Source of the DNA: Paenibacillus tritici
Lineage (GTDB): Bacteria > Bacillota > Bacilli > Paenibacillales > Paenibacillaceae
Reading direction: 5' to 3'
Length of the DNA: 64,000 nt
Assembly: GCF_013204885.1 (NCBI RefSeq)
Contig: NZ_JABMKX010000008.1
Coordinates: 248,001-312,000 of the forward strand
Under the pieces are notes generated by a model. That model had not been told where the DNA came from, made no database searches, and saw only the letters and a list, made by a program, of their open reading frames with translations. Below, in pieces: positions 25,898-34,172 of this stretch; the first letter of the stretch is position 1, and every line of letters starts with the position of its first letter. Position numbers and translations under genes: made by a program.

Positions 25898-28279
25898 ATG
25901 CAATACGGTCATTTTGATGAAAAGAACAAAGAGTATCTCATTACGAAGCCCAATACCCCCGCTCCCTGGGCCAACTACCTCGGCTCGCCGGAGTACGGTG
26001 CGATTATCTCAGGAAATGCCGGAGGCTACAGTTTCGTGAAATCCGGCGCCAACGGTCGGCATATCCGCTACCACTTCAACTCCAAGGACGAGCCGGGACG
26101 CTATATTTACGTCAAAGACATAGAGAACGGGGACTATTGGTCCGGTTCCTGGCAGCCGGTGGGTAAAGACCTGGACCAGTATAAGTCCGTATGCCATCAT
26201 GGAACCGGGTACACGAACATCGTCTCGGATTACGACAACATTCATACAGAGTCCTTATACTATGTACCGCTGAACCAAACCTATGAAGTATGGCGCATGA
26301 AGATCCGTAATGACGGCCCCGCTACGCGGAAGCTGGCTCTCTTCGGCTTCGCTGAATTCACCAACGATAACAACTATGAGCAGGATACCGTCAATTTGCA
26401 GTACACTCTATTTATTTCCCGGACGTATTTCAAGAACGATAAAATCCTTCAGGTTATCAACGAGAACATCACGGGCGAGCAGACCTGGCGATTCTTCGGC
26501 GCTGCCGGTGCAGAGGTTGCCGGTTACGATGGGGACCGCGATACGTTCCTTGGCGATTACCGCAGCTACGGGAATCCGCTCTCCGTAGAGAATGGCCAAT
26601 GCTCCAACTCGCTGAATTACAACGCCAATGCCTGCGGTGCCCTGCAGATTAATGTGGATCTGCAGCCGGGCGAAGAGAAGGAGATCGCCTTCCTGCTGGG
26701 ACAGTATGAGGAGCAGGGTGCAGCAGCTATTCTCAGCCAATATAAGGATCTGTCCGTGGTAGACCGGGAGCTTGAGGAACTGAAGACCTTCTGGCACAGC
26801 AAGCTTAACCGCTTCCAGGTCCAGACCCCAAGCGACAATCTGAATCATATGATCAACACCTGGAACGCTTACCAATGCTTCATAACCTTCATCTGGTCGC
26901 GCGCGGCCTCCTTCCAGTATTCGGGTCTGCGTAACGGACTCGGCTACCGGGATACGGTGCAGGATATTCAAGGCATCATTCATCTCGATCATGAGATGGC
27001 CCTGGAACGCCTGCGGCTGATGATCTCGGCCCAGGTCTCTAACGGCGGCGGGCTTCCGCTTGTGAAGTTTGACCATAACCCGGGCCATGAAGGCACACCG
27101 GACGACCCGGAATATGTACGGGAGACCGGGCATCCCCACTATCGGGCCGATGACGCCCTGTGGCTGTTCCCGACCGTTATTAAGTACTTGAATGAAAGTG
27201 GGAACTGGGACTTCACAGACGAGGTCATTCCTTATTCCGATCAAGGCGAAGATACGGTATATGGGCATCTGCGGCAGGCTCTACAGTTCAGCCTCGACCG
27301 TATGGGTGCGCACGGGATGCCGGTGGGACTTCATGCTGACTGGAATGACTGTCTGCGTCTCGGGGCCAAGGGCGAATCCCTATTCGTTGCCTTCCAGCTG
27401 TACATGGGCTTCAAAGTATTCATGGACATCGCGCAGAACAAGAATAAACCGGAGGATGCTGCGTGGGCAGAGGGCCTGCTGGAGGAGCTGGACGGCAATA
27501 TCCAGAAGTATGCCTGGGAGAACGACCAGTTCGTCCGCGGGTTCACCGAAGACAACTATACTATCGGTTCCTGGGAGAACGATGAGGGTAGAATCTGGCT
27601 GAACCCGCAGAGCTGGGCTGTACTCAGCGGTGCCGCGCGCCCGGAACAGGCCAAGCTCGCTATGGACAAGGTGTACGAGAACCTGCGAACCGATTACGGC
27701 ACCATGCTCTTCTACCCGCCCTTCCGGAAATACGGCTTGCCGGTAGCACTGATGGCCCTGTTCAACGCCTCCACCAAGGAGAACGGCGGCATCTTCAGTC
27801 AGCCGCAAGGCTGGCTCATTCTGGCGGAGACGATGATTGGCAACGGTGAACGCGCGTTCGAGTACTTCCTGAACTGCAGCCCGGCCAGCATGAACGACAC
27901 CGCAGAGGTCCGCAAGCTGGAGCCTTACGTACACGGCCAGTTCGTCGAATCCAAAGACAGCCCGTATCAAGGCCGGGCACATGTCCACTGGCTCACCGGC
28001 ACCGCCTCGACTGTCATGGTCTCTTTGGCAGAGGGCATCATGGGAGTGCAGCCGCAGAAGGATGGCCTCCGCCTGAACCCATGTGTCCCTTCTGACTGGA
28101 CTGACTTCTCCATGGTGCGCGAATTCCGCGGGAAGAAGCTGAACATCCGGGTGGAGAACAAGCAAGGTGTACAGAAGGGAGTCTCCCGCATCGTCATGAA
28201 CGGCGAGGTCATCCAGGGCGACCTGGTTCCGGTAGCCCGGATGGCGGCAGTGAACGATGTGCTGGTGGTGATGGGATAA
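25898..28279 (+). CDS. GH94 beta-glycoside phosphorylase (cellobiose/chitobiose phosphorylase family)
   Basis: 793 residues from ATG 25898 (AGGAGG 6 bases upstream; the frame opens 27 codons earlier without support). The N-terminus YGHFDEKNKEYLITKPNTPAP is typical of GH94, which splits beta-linked disaccharides with phosphate to give a sugar-1-phosphate. The catalytic Asp lies in HADWNDCL (~residues 480-486). GLGYRDTVQD and the C-terminal HWLTGTAS complete the family pattern. From memory, the N-terminus and the GLGYRDT region resemble chitobiose phosphorylase more than cellobiose phosphorylase, but the substrate cannot be settled by eye. There is no signal peptide, so it acts on imported disaccharide and saves ATP. 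It is monocistronic with a strong terminator. Confidence 0.92.
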   Translation: MQYGHFDEKNKEYLITKPNTPAPWANYLGSPEYGAIISGNAGGYSFVKSGANGRHIRYHFNSKDEPGRYIYVKDIENGDYWSGSWQPVGKDLDQYKSVCHHGTGYTNIVSDYDNIHTESLYYVPLNQTYEVWRMKIRNDGPATRKLALFGFAEFTNDNNYEQDTVNLQYTLFISRTYFKNDKILQVINENITGEQTWRFFGAAGAEVAGYDGDRDTFLGDYRSYGNPLSVENGQCSNSLNYNANACGALQINVDLQPGEEKEIAFLLGQYEEQGAAAILSQYKDLSVVDRELEELKTFWHSKLNRFQVQTPSDNLNHMINTWNAYQCFITFIWSRAASFQYSGLRNGLGYRDTVQDIQGIIHLDHEMALERLRLMISAQVSNGGGLPLVKFDHNPGHEGTPDDPEYVRETGHPHYRADDALWLFPTVIKYLNESGNWDFTDEVIPYSDQGEDTVYGHLRQALQFSLDRMGAHGMPVGLHADWNDCLRLGAKGESLFVAFQLYMGFKVFMDIAQNKNKPEDAAWAEGLLEELDGNIQKYAWENDQFVRGFTEDNYTIGSWENDEGRIWLNPQSWAVLSGAARPEQAKLAMDKVYENLRTDYGTMLFYPPFRKYGLPVALMALFNASTKENGGIFSQPQGWLILAETMIGNGERAFEYFLNCSPASMNDTAEVRKLEPYVHGQFVESKDSPYQGRAHVHWLTGTASTVMVSLAEGIMGVQPQKDGLRLNPCVPSDWTDFSMVREFRGKKLNIRVENKQGVQKGVSRIVMNGEVIQGDLVPVARMAAVNDVLVVMG

Positions 28280-28309
28280 CGTTACGGAATAACGTTTAAG
28301 AGATGGACC

Positions 28310-28349
28310 AAGAGAGCGGGACCTTATTAGGGACGCTCTCTTTATTTTT
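28310..28349 (+). terminator. Intrinsic terminator of GH94
   Basis: AAGAGAGCG (28310-28318) pairs with CGCTCTCTT (28334-28342), followed by TATTTTTTT. Confidence 0.88.
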
Positions 28350-28395
28350 TTGCGTGAACCCAGATGCTCCTCTAGAGGCCCCGCAGCCTCCCGGC

Positions 28396-28488
28396 TTATT
28401 TCAATTTCTTGTTTAACTCTGCCGCCTGTTTCTTCATATTCACTCTGGCATAGAAGTAGAATGCAATCGTATGAAGGATGACGGAGCT
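28396..28488 (-). pseudogene. Possible remnant of a small protein gene
   Basis: A 30-codon open stretch without a start codon reads SSVILHTIAFYFYARV then NMKKQAAELNKKLK and a stop. The hydrophobic-then-basic pattern looks like the tail of a small membrane protein. It is bounded upstream by a stop in the same frame. It may be chance; very low confidence. Confidence 0.2.
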
Positions 28489-28558
28489 CTAACCTTCTTA
28501 CAATCGCGGATCTATCTCTTTCTCCTTTCAGGTACGGAACCACGCCGGGATGCTTTGG

Positions 28559-29356
28559 TTATACATTCAAGCCCCACACTTCTCTCAGCGCCTCCCGAAA
28601 AAGAATATCAAGCTGCTGATCTCTACTACCGTGCCCGTTAACCCCTAAGGCCGCCGCTGCTATTCCGTCCAGCACTTGTAGTCTCTCCTCCAAATACTCG
28701 TTAATCGCACTTAAGCGCGGCTCGTAATCCAGCTCTTCTCCTGACCGCTTCCGGGCCAGCAATCGCTGCACTACCTGCCATAGCTCCCCATCCTGAGGGA
28801 TCAGCCGGTCTAATAGTACCTCGAACTCCATCGGCGGCATCTCCCCGTACCTATGAATCCACTCGCAGGCCAGAACCGGGCGCAGCACATAGAAGTACTT
28901 CTTGATCTTGACCTGCCCGCCCTGGAGATAATCGCGGTAATTGCCTTTAGCCATGTTCAAATAATGGTACATACAGGATTTCGGTGAAAAGGTATACGGT
29001 GAACTCCCTCTAAGCTGCTCCGCCACACTGAACTTCTCTGCGTACTGGATCGGCGATTGCAGCCACTCCAGCAGCGGCGGGTTGGACTTGCGGAATAACT
29101 GAAGTGCCTTACGTAAGTCCCAGCCGCCTATATCCAGCATATTGTTAATGGGACGCTCGATAACATCCCGCTGCTCATAAATAGATAAATACCATTCCGG
29201 CTTATGCAGATAGATGAACCGCACATCATAATCGCTGTCCTGCGAGGGGAATCCCCATGCCCGGCTGCCTGATTCACAGGCATAGAGTATGGTCACTTGC
29301 TCTTCCTGTTCAATCTGCTCCAGTTGCTCACGGATGAGCTTAGTTATATCGGTCAT
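28559..29356 (-). CDS. Nucleotidyltransferase-superfamily protein (RlaP/YcgL type)
   Basis: 265 residues from ATG 29356 (GGAGTG 8 bases upstream). The polymerase-beta-type nucleotidyltransferase motif is clear near the N-terminus: CESGSRAWGFPSQDSDYDVR, where GS and D-x-D supply nucleotide and metal binding. The rest is helical (PINNMLDIGGWDLRKALQLF, NYRDYLQGGQVKIKKYFY), as in the RlaP/YcgL family linked in some bacteria to RNA repair. No RNA ligase or other RNA-repair gene is adjacent. It is divergent from the WYL regulator operon. The substrate is unknown; the family call is firm. Confidence 0.88.
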   Translation of the reverse strand: MTDITKLIREQLEQIEQEEQVTILYACESGSRAWGFPSQDSDYDVRFIYLHKPEWYLSIYEQRDVIERPINNMLDIGGWDLRKALQLFRKSNPPLLEWLQSPIQYAEKFSVAEQLRGSSPYTFSPKSCMYHYLNMAKGNYRDYLQGGQVKIKKYFYVLRPVLACEWIHRYGEMPPMEFEVLLDRLIPQDGELWQVVQRLLARKRSGEELDYEPRLSAINEYLEERLQVLDGIAAAALGVNGHGSRDQQLDILFREALREVWGLNV

Positions 29357-29531
29357 TGCAATCACTCCAATTCGCTTGCTTCATGGCCCTATCTTCCCTC
29401 ATATTCCCATCTGCGAACAGGGCGGAAGTATGGCGGCAGGTAAAAAACCTTCCATTTCCCTCAACTCTGTTGCTTAATATACATAAGAACTATCACTTCC
29501 CATGAGTTCGCTACAGGCTGGAGGAATACAA

Positions 29532-30845
29532 ATGGCCAAGGAAAGTTTCGATAAAGAAATTCAGTTTCTGCGTATGCTGTCTTTAGCCGGGGGAGCTTAC
29601 AGCAGACAGCAATTCGCCGACCGGCTCGGCATTTCGGTACATACCTATGACAAAACGCTGCGCAACCTGAAGGAAATGGTTACCGTTCTCCAGCAGAATC
29701 TGCCCGTTGAGCAAGGAGCCGAACTCTCCGAGTGGCTCCGCTACAATTACTATGAATCCGCCGACCCGCTACTCCTGTTCCTGTTCCGGGCGAAGTCGCT
29801 GAAGGAGACGGAGAGCCTCCGGCTTACCCGGCTGTTAACCGCACTTCAGAGCGAGGAGCTGACGGCCAAGGAACTGCATGACCGCTGCTGCGAGCAGACG
29901 CCGGACGATTCACTGCTGCCGGATGAGAAAACCATCCGGGGGGATCTGAAATACCTGGAGGAAGTCGGCGTTATTCTGCGTGTGAATGAGAAGCGTCCGT
30001 ACCGGTACAAGGCTGCCAACGATCTGATCGACCAGCTGAGCGGCGACGAACTTCTGGACCTCTACGACTATGTGGATGTCATCGCCAATACACAGATTCC
30101 ATCGGTGCAGGGTTACCTGCTGCGCGACACTTTGAAGAAAGCGCTGCGGAACCGGGGTTATCCCCCCGAAGCTACAGAGACTCATAGATACAAATACAAT
30201 TATCATTCGCGTATTCTGGACGAGGCCCATCTCTATACGATCTTCGGAGCCATTCAGCAGCGCCGCAGAATCAGGTTCCTCTATCTGTCCCCGAAGAAAG
30301 GGATGAACTACACCTCCAAGAATACCAATCCCCTCTTCGAGCGGGAGTCGGCGGGTGTCACCGACAGCATTCTGCCGCTCCGTGTCGTCTACGATCATCA
30401 ATATGGGCGGTGGTATCTGATCGGGCATCATGCCCGGATGGGGATCAAGAAATTCCGGATGGAGGGCCTTACCCAGATGGAAGAGGGCGAGCCTGTGGAA
30501 GAAGCTGAATATGCGGCGAGGCTTCAGCAGCTTGATAAGCAGATGGAGAATAGCTGGGTGACCGACACAAACCGTACGGTTAAGGTAGCGGTCCGATTCT
30601 ATAATCCTGTCCGGTCTGGCGCTAACTTCATCCGGGAACGGGTGGAAGCACAGGGACAGTGGGGAGTCATCACGGAAGAATCGGAAGCAGCGTTTCTGTA
30701 CGAGATCACCGTGAACGAGATTTATGAGATTAAGCCGTGGCTGCGGAGCTTCGGTTCGAGCTGTGAGATCTTAGAACCCCGCTGGCTTCGCAAGCAATTC
30801 ATTGCGGAATGGAAGGAGATCAGGAGCTACTATGAATCCCTTTGA
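29532..30845 (+). CDS. WYL-domain transcriptional regulator (first of a coupled pair)
   Basis: 437 residues from ATG 29532 (GGAGG 7 bases upstream). An N-terminal HTH (SRQQFADRLGISVHTYDKTLR) is followed by a helical region and a second winged-helix-like part (DEKTIRGDLKYLEEVGVIL). The WYL domain follows at ~230-320 (RRIRFLYLSPKKGMNY; YGRWYLIGHHARMGIKKFRM) and a WCX-like C-terminus (~350-437). WYL proteins sense nucleic acids or nucleotides and regulate DNA-damage, phage-defence or stress genes. The next gene overlaps by 14 bases and is its probable partner. No target operon is adjacent in the same direction. Confidence 0.88.
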   Translation: MAKESFDKEIQFLRMLSLAGGAYSRQQFADRLGISVHTYDKTLRNLKEMVTVLQQNLPVEQGAELSEWLRYNYYESADPLLLFLFRAKSLKETESLRLTRLLTALQSEELTAKELHDRCCEQTPDDSLLPDEKTIRGDLKYLEEVGVILRVNEKRPYRYKAANDLIDQLSGDELLDLYDYVDVIANTQIPSVQGYLLRDTLKKALRNRGYPPEATETHRYKYNYHSRILDEAHLYTIFGAIQQRRRIRFLYLSPKKGMNYTSKNTNPLFERESAGVTDSILPLRVVYDHQYGRWYLIGHHARMGIKKFRMEGLTQMEEGEPVEEAEYAARLQQLDKQMENSWVTDTNRTVKVAVRFYNPVRSGANFIRERVEAQGQWGVITEESEAAFLYEITVNEIYEIKPWLRSFGSSCEILEPRWLRKQFIAEWKEIRSYYESL

Positions 30846-31638
30846 GAAAATATTCAACTTCCAGATCATCTCACGCCTGGATGAAACGAGGTCGCTTGCG
30901 CTGACCTCCCAGGAGCGTTCCTGGCTGAAGACGATGCTTAGGCATCCGGCTTCGGAGGCTGCTTTTACACCGGAGACTTTAAGTAAATTGAATACCCTGC
31001 TGGAACCCGAGGCTTCCATTGAAGTAGGGGAGATTATTATCGAGAAGGCCCGCAGTAAAGAGCGCCAGGTCTACCATCCGCTGCTCCGTACACTCCGCCG
31101 GATGATCATGCAGAATCAGGGCATGCTGCTTACTTACCAGATTAAGCATGGCGGCGGACGCGCGGATCAGGCGGGATTCCCTCATAAGCTGGAGTACAAT
31201 ATGTACAAGCGGGAGTGGTATCTGCAGTGGTACAGCACCCGGCAGCGTTCTCTGATGTCCACGAAGCTGCGGAACATTGTGTCGGTAGAAGCCGCTTCCC
31301 TCCCGGCCCAGCAGATTGAAGGCTTGAAGGCAAGGATAGCGCGCTTATTAGAAGGCCTGAAGGAATCCGCCTGCATCCAAGTCATCCCGGCTTATAATGC
31401 AGAGCTGTCGCGGATACTCTCCTCCTTCTCCTGCTTCGATAAGTCCGTGTCCTTCGATGAATCCACCGGCATCTACCAGATTCATGTCAATTACATGAGA
31501 GACGACAGCGAGTTCCTCTTATCCCGAATCCGCTTCCTGGGCCTGCGGGTCAAGATTGTGGAGGGCAAGCAGCTTAAGTGGCGCATGTTGAAATCGGCGG
31601 AGATGGCGGTTGGGCGGTATGGGGAGGAGGGGGAGTGA
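30832..31638 (+). CDS. Second WYL-like regulator, translationally coupled
   Basis: 268 residues from ATG 30832, which lies inside the end of the first WYL gene with AGGAG 5 bases upstream. The N-terminal ~75 residues are helical and lack an obvious HTH. The middle carries a WYL-like motif (HKLEYNMYKREWYLQWYSTR, followed by LMSTKLRNIVSVE). The C-terminus (~175-268) resembles a WCX extension. Tandem WYL proteins that act as heterodimers are known, for example PafB/PafC; a similar heteromeric regulator is the natural inference here. The operon ends at a strong terminator at 31668. Confidence 0.8.
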   Translation: MNPFEKIFNFQIISRLDETRSLALTSQERSWLKTMLRHPASEAAFTPETLSKLNTLLEPEASIEVGEIIIEKARSKERQVYHPLLRTLRRMIMQNQGMLLTYQIKHGGGRADQAGFPHKLEYNMYKREWYLQWYSTRQRSLMSTKLRNIVSVEAASLPAQQIEGLKARIARLLEGLKESACIQVIPAYNAELSRILSSFSCFDKSVSFDESTGIYQIHVNYMRDDSEFLLSRIRFLGLRVKIVEGKQLKWRMLKSAEMAVGRYGEEGE

Positions 31639-31667
31639 AAAGGGTAGGCGTAATTACAAATAGACAA

Positions 31668-31705
31668 GAGGACGGCCCGGTAAGATCCGTCCTCCTTCCT
31701 TTTTC
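31668..31705 (+). terminator. Intrinsic terminator of the WYL operon
   Basis: GAGGACGG (31668-31675) pairs with CCGTCCTC (31687-31694), followed by CTTCCTTTTTC. Confidence 0.8.
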
Positions 31706-31735
31706 AGAACATAATTTATATCTAATCTTACGATA

Positions 31736-32872
31736 TTATGTGCTCTTTTTTTGCAAACAGATAATGTTGTTATTTACACTAATCACTGTGAGACTGTCAT
31801 TTACACTAACAATGTCAGGATAAGAGATTACACGGCTGCCAACCGACAGCGTAAAGCGCGGCTTTCCGTTATAATCCAATGAATACACATTGCCGTTATT
31901 GGCGCCAAAGTACACATTACCTTTATTATCAGTTGCGAAGCTTCCGGAGAAGAGACTTATTCCGGCGGCCTTCTCATATTGATTCATTGAATAACTCCAT
32001 TTCAGCTTACGTGTCTTGAAATCCAGATCCTGAAGGGTAGCCGCTCTATCATCAAGTATGTAATAGCCGCCATGTCCGTCCTTGCTGTCAATGTCTGAAT
32101 AACTGACCGGCCTAGCCTTCATCTGATTATAATCCTCAACCCGTATAATGTTTCCGCTCGTATTCAGAACTGCCTTGGCATCTGTAAAATCAACAATAAT
32201 ATGTCCATTAGAATCTGAACTAAGCCCCATTATGTTGTTGAAATCCAATGCTCTATCCTTCATAGAAATAGTATTCAACATCCAATTCGTTGATCCATCC
32301 TTGCGAATCGACTGCAGGCCTTCATCCGTCAGAACAATGTAATTCCCTTCGCTATCCCCTGTATGATAAAAATCGAATAATGCCCCATCCTCAAAGAAGC
32401 TTTTTGTCTGCAGCTTAATATTTTTGAAGGTGGTGGCTTCTCCTGAACTTGAAAACCGCAGGATATCTGCTTGATATACTGTAGAGGATAAGTGCTTTAC
32501 ATAATCATAACCAAGAATATAATATGTACCGTCTGCCCCTACCAGGGAACCCAGATCGCTGTTCCAATCACTTGGAAATCTCCAGCTTACTTTACCTGAC
32601 GCAGCGTTAATTGCAATAATTTCCTCAAAACTCTGGGCATAAATCAGTTCTTTCGGCCCCTTATACAAGGTGTAGTGTTGATAAGGACTTTTATCGGTGA
32701 TGAACCAATTCATACCATACTCTGCTGAATTCTTTAAAATTACATTATTCCCCTGATCGTTTTTAATGTACAACTTCTGGGTAACCTCTAGCGGATTCTT
32801 AACTACAGAAGCACCCATTGTACACAATAATATTAAACTTATTGCTACCAACCTGATTATCGCTTTTCTCAT
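31736..32872 (-). CDS. Secreted PQQ-like beta-propeller protein
   Basis: 378 residues from ATG 32872 (AAGGGG 6 bases upstream; an in-frame start 11 codons earlier lacks support). A signal peptide or N-terminal anchor spans ~1-23 (AIIRLVAISLILLCTMGASV), with a Cys that does not form a clear lipobox. The rest is made of repeated blades, each with a beta-strand pair and an Ala/Gly-Asn turn, such as IIAINAASGKVSWRFPS, YFGANNGNVYSLDYNGKPRF and IISVNNNIICLQK-like endings. This matches PQQ-dehydrogenase-like (BamB-like) propellers, usually binding or scaffold proteins. No cofactor residues can be assigned. Codon use is more A/T-rich than the carbohydrate genes. Single gene. Confidence 0.82.
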   Translation of the reverse strand: MRKAIIRLVAISLILLCTMGASVVKNPLEVTQKLYIKNDQGNNVILKNSAEYGMNWFITDKSPYQHYTLYKGPKELIYAQSFEEIIAINAASGKVSWRFPSDWNSDLGSLVGADGTYYILGYDYVKHLSSTVYQADILRFSSSGEATTFKNIKLQTKSFFEDGALFDFYHTGDSEGNYIVLTDEGLQSIRKDGSTNWMLNTISMKDRALDFNNIMGLSSDSNGHIIVDFTDAKAVLNTSGNIIRVEDYNQMKARPVSYSDIDSKDGHGGYYILDDRAATLQDLDFKTRKLKWSYSMNQYEKAAGISLFSGSFATDNKGNVYFGANNGNVYSLDYNGKPRFTLSVGSRVISYPDIVSVNDSLTVISVNNNIICLQKKST

Positions 32873-32964
32873 CCTGCACCCCTTATCACAAAGTGTAAAT
32901 TCCATATTATTATAAAGGGTTGATCTAATAATTTCGCTTACATTTATACTTGCAAATGATTTAC

Positions 32965-33234
32965 CTACTCCTCGACCAGAACTTCAATCATCATCATTGT
33001 CCCGGCCTTGAACCCGGACACAAACGCAGCTGTCATATCCATCCCCTGCACTTGTGAATACAGTTCCAACAAAGACTCCAGCTCCTCGAACTCACCTGGG
33101 GACAGCCTCTGTCTCCAAGCCTCAATAGATTCCGAAATCTGCCTGTTAAGCGGGCGGTAACTGGGGTCCTTAGAGATGGTGTCCTCGTTAGGGAATAAAC
33201 TGCCATGATATAGCGATTCTAGAATGTTCGGCAT
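32965..33234 (-). CDS. DUF6809-type small protein
   Basis: 89 residues from ATG 33234 (AAAGGAGG 6 bases upstream). It opens MPNILESLYHGSLFPNED and continues with a helical PGEFEELESLLELYSQVQGM and AAFVSGFKAGTMMMIEVL, the pattern of the DUF6809 family found in Firmicutes near phage-like and mobile genes. It is divergent from the XRE regulator, sharing the 145-base region that holds two TACG-N6-CGTA operators. Function unknown; regulation by the XRE protein is inferred. Confidence 0.8.
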   Translation of the reverse strand: MPNILESLYHGSLFPNEDTISKDPSYRPLNRQISESIEAWRQRLSPGEFEELESLLELYSQVQGMDMTAAFVSGFKAGTMMMIEVLVEE

Positions 33235-33305
33235 TGGAGCCTCCTTTATGAGCTACTACATTAATTTATGATACAGAAACAGCGTAGCATATTTCCAAAG
33301 TGAGT

Positions 33306-33327
33306 TTGTTACGTATATACGTAACAA
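33306..33327. promoter_or_regulatory. Operator 1 of the XRE regulator, perfect 22-bp palindrome
   Basis: TTGTTACGTATATACGTAAC plus AA is fully self-complementary and contains TACG-TATATA-CGTA (33310-33323). It lies between the divergent DUF6809 and XRE genes. Confidence 0.75.
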
Positions 33328-33345
33328 TTATAAAATTATTATACG

Positions 33346-33361
33346 ATACGCTTATGCGTAT
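33346..33361. promoter_or_regulatory. Operator 2 of the XRE regulator
   Basis: ATACGCTTATGCGTAT is an inverted repeat with the same TACG-N6-CGTA form (33347-33360) as operator 1, centred 37 bases from it. It overlaps the presumed promoter just upstream of the XRE start at 33381. Confidence 0.7.
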
Positions 33362-33380
33362 AGATAAGTGAGGGATTCCA

Positions 33381-33608
33381 ATGAGGAAGAGAATTGTAGT
33401 GAACATAGCTGAATTGACTCATAAGCATAAAATTTCATTAAGAGAGTTGTCCAGAATATCCAAGGTCCGCCATGCAGCATTAAGCGAACTGGCCAACGGT
33501 AAGAGAGAAAGTATTAATTTCAGTCATATCGTTAGAATAGCAGAAGCTTTACATATTGAGGACATACGGGAGATTATTGACTTGGTTGATGATAAAGAAG
33601 AAGGATGA
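33381..33608 (+). CDS. Small XRE/Cro-CI-type repressor
   Basis: 75 residues from ATG 33381 (GAGGG box). Nearly the whole protein is a Cro/C1 helix-turn-helix: IAELTHKHKISLRELSRISK, then VRHAALSELANGKRESINF and an ending helix HIVRIAEALHIEDIREIIDL. No dimerisation or peptidase domain is present. Two copies of a TACG-N6-CGTA inverted repeat lie just upstream, so autoregulation and control of the divergent DUF6809 gene are likely. It is convergent with the ATPase/PIN operon. Similar mini-repressors occur in mobile or plasmid-like segments. Confidence 0.88.
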   Translation: MRKRIVVNIAELTHKHKISLRELSRISKVRHAALSELANGKRESINFSHIVRIAEALHIEDIREIIDLVDDKEEG

Positions 33609-33610
33609 CA

Positions 33611-33660
33611 AAAAACAGCGGTAGTCTAAGACTTTAATTATCACGTCTTGGACTGCCGCT
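33611..33660 (-). terminator. Intrinsic terminator of the ATPase/PIN operon
   Basis: AGCGGTAGTCTAAGAC (33617-33632) pairs with GTCTTGGACTGCCGCT (33645-33660) with two G-U pairs. Leftward it is followed by GTTTTTTG, so it ends the operon whose last stop is at 33682. It may also serve the convergent XRE gene. Confidence 0.85.
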
Positions 33661-33681
33661 GCCGTCGTTAATCTTATGTAT

Positions 33682-34170
33682 CTACCTGTCTCTTCTTCTC
33701 CGAATAGAAGGCATCTCTTCGAAATATGCTTGTAAATGATGGTCCAGGCTCCATATTCTTATCGAGCCTATAGCTGGAACATTCTCTTTGTACTTCTTGT
33801 ATACTTGGATGATGGACAAGTCACCCACTCCGACTTTCATTACCGCATGATCAACAACTGACTTGGATATTTCCAGCAGATCTTCTCTTTCGAACTCTTT
33901 TCCGTAGTAGGTCCATGGGGCTTCATCGTTCACTGTTTTTTTGATTAATTCGGCCATCTTTTCGGCCCGGTTCCTTCTAATGTTACCATCAGCAATATGA
34001 GCAATGTGATTACCGGTTTCAATAATAGAAGCCAAAGGAAGAATAAGAATCTGCTGCTTATCTTGTTGTAATGCAGCCAGTTCATCTATGACGGCTGAAC
34101 GATTTTGACTCATAAATGGTAAGTCTAGAATGTTACATAGAATAGAGGTGTCGATAATATTAACATACAT
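33682..34170 (-). CDS. PIN-like nuclease domain protein, probable effector
   Basis: 162 residues from ATG 34170, with GGAGGTG 7 bases upstream lying inside the last codons of the ATPase gene. The four acidic positions of a PIN-type ribonuclease are in place: D7 (NIIDTSILCN), E51 (ASIIETGNHI), D117 (VGVGDLSII) and D143 (RIWSLDHHL). PIN domains are metal-dependent RNases, often toxins. The gene begins 2 bases after the ATPase stop, so expression is coupled and the products probably work together. The tail is very basic (RRRRDR). I do not recognise a named family; the PIN call rests on the spacing of acidic residues and the secondary-structure pattern. Confidence 0.75.
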   Translation of the reverse strand: MYVNIIDTSILCNILDLPFMSQNRSAVIDELAALQQDKQQILILPLASIIETGNHIAHIADGNIRRNRAEKMAELIKKTVNDEAPWTYYGKEFEREDLLEISKSVVDHAVMKVGVGDLSIIQVYKKYKENVPAIGSIRIWSLDHHLQAYFEEMPSIRRRRDR

Positions 34171-34172
34171 AT

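Noticed and set aside
27380..28543. 387-codon open frame on the minus strand across GH94
   Set aside because: It is antisense to a strongly supported GH94 gene, has no ribosome binding site and its translation has no domain pattern.
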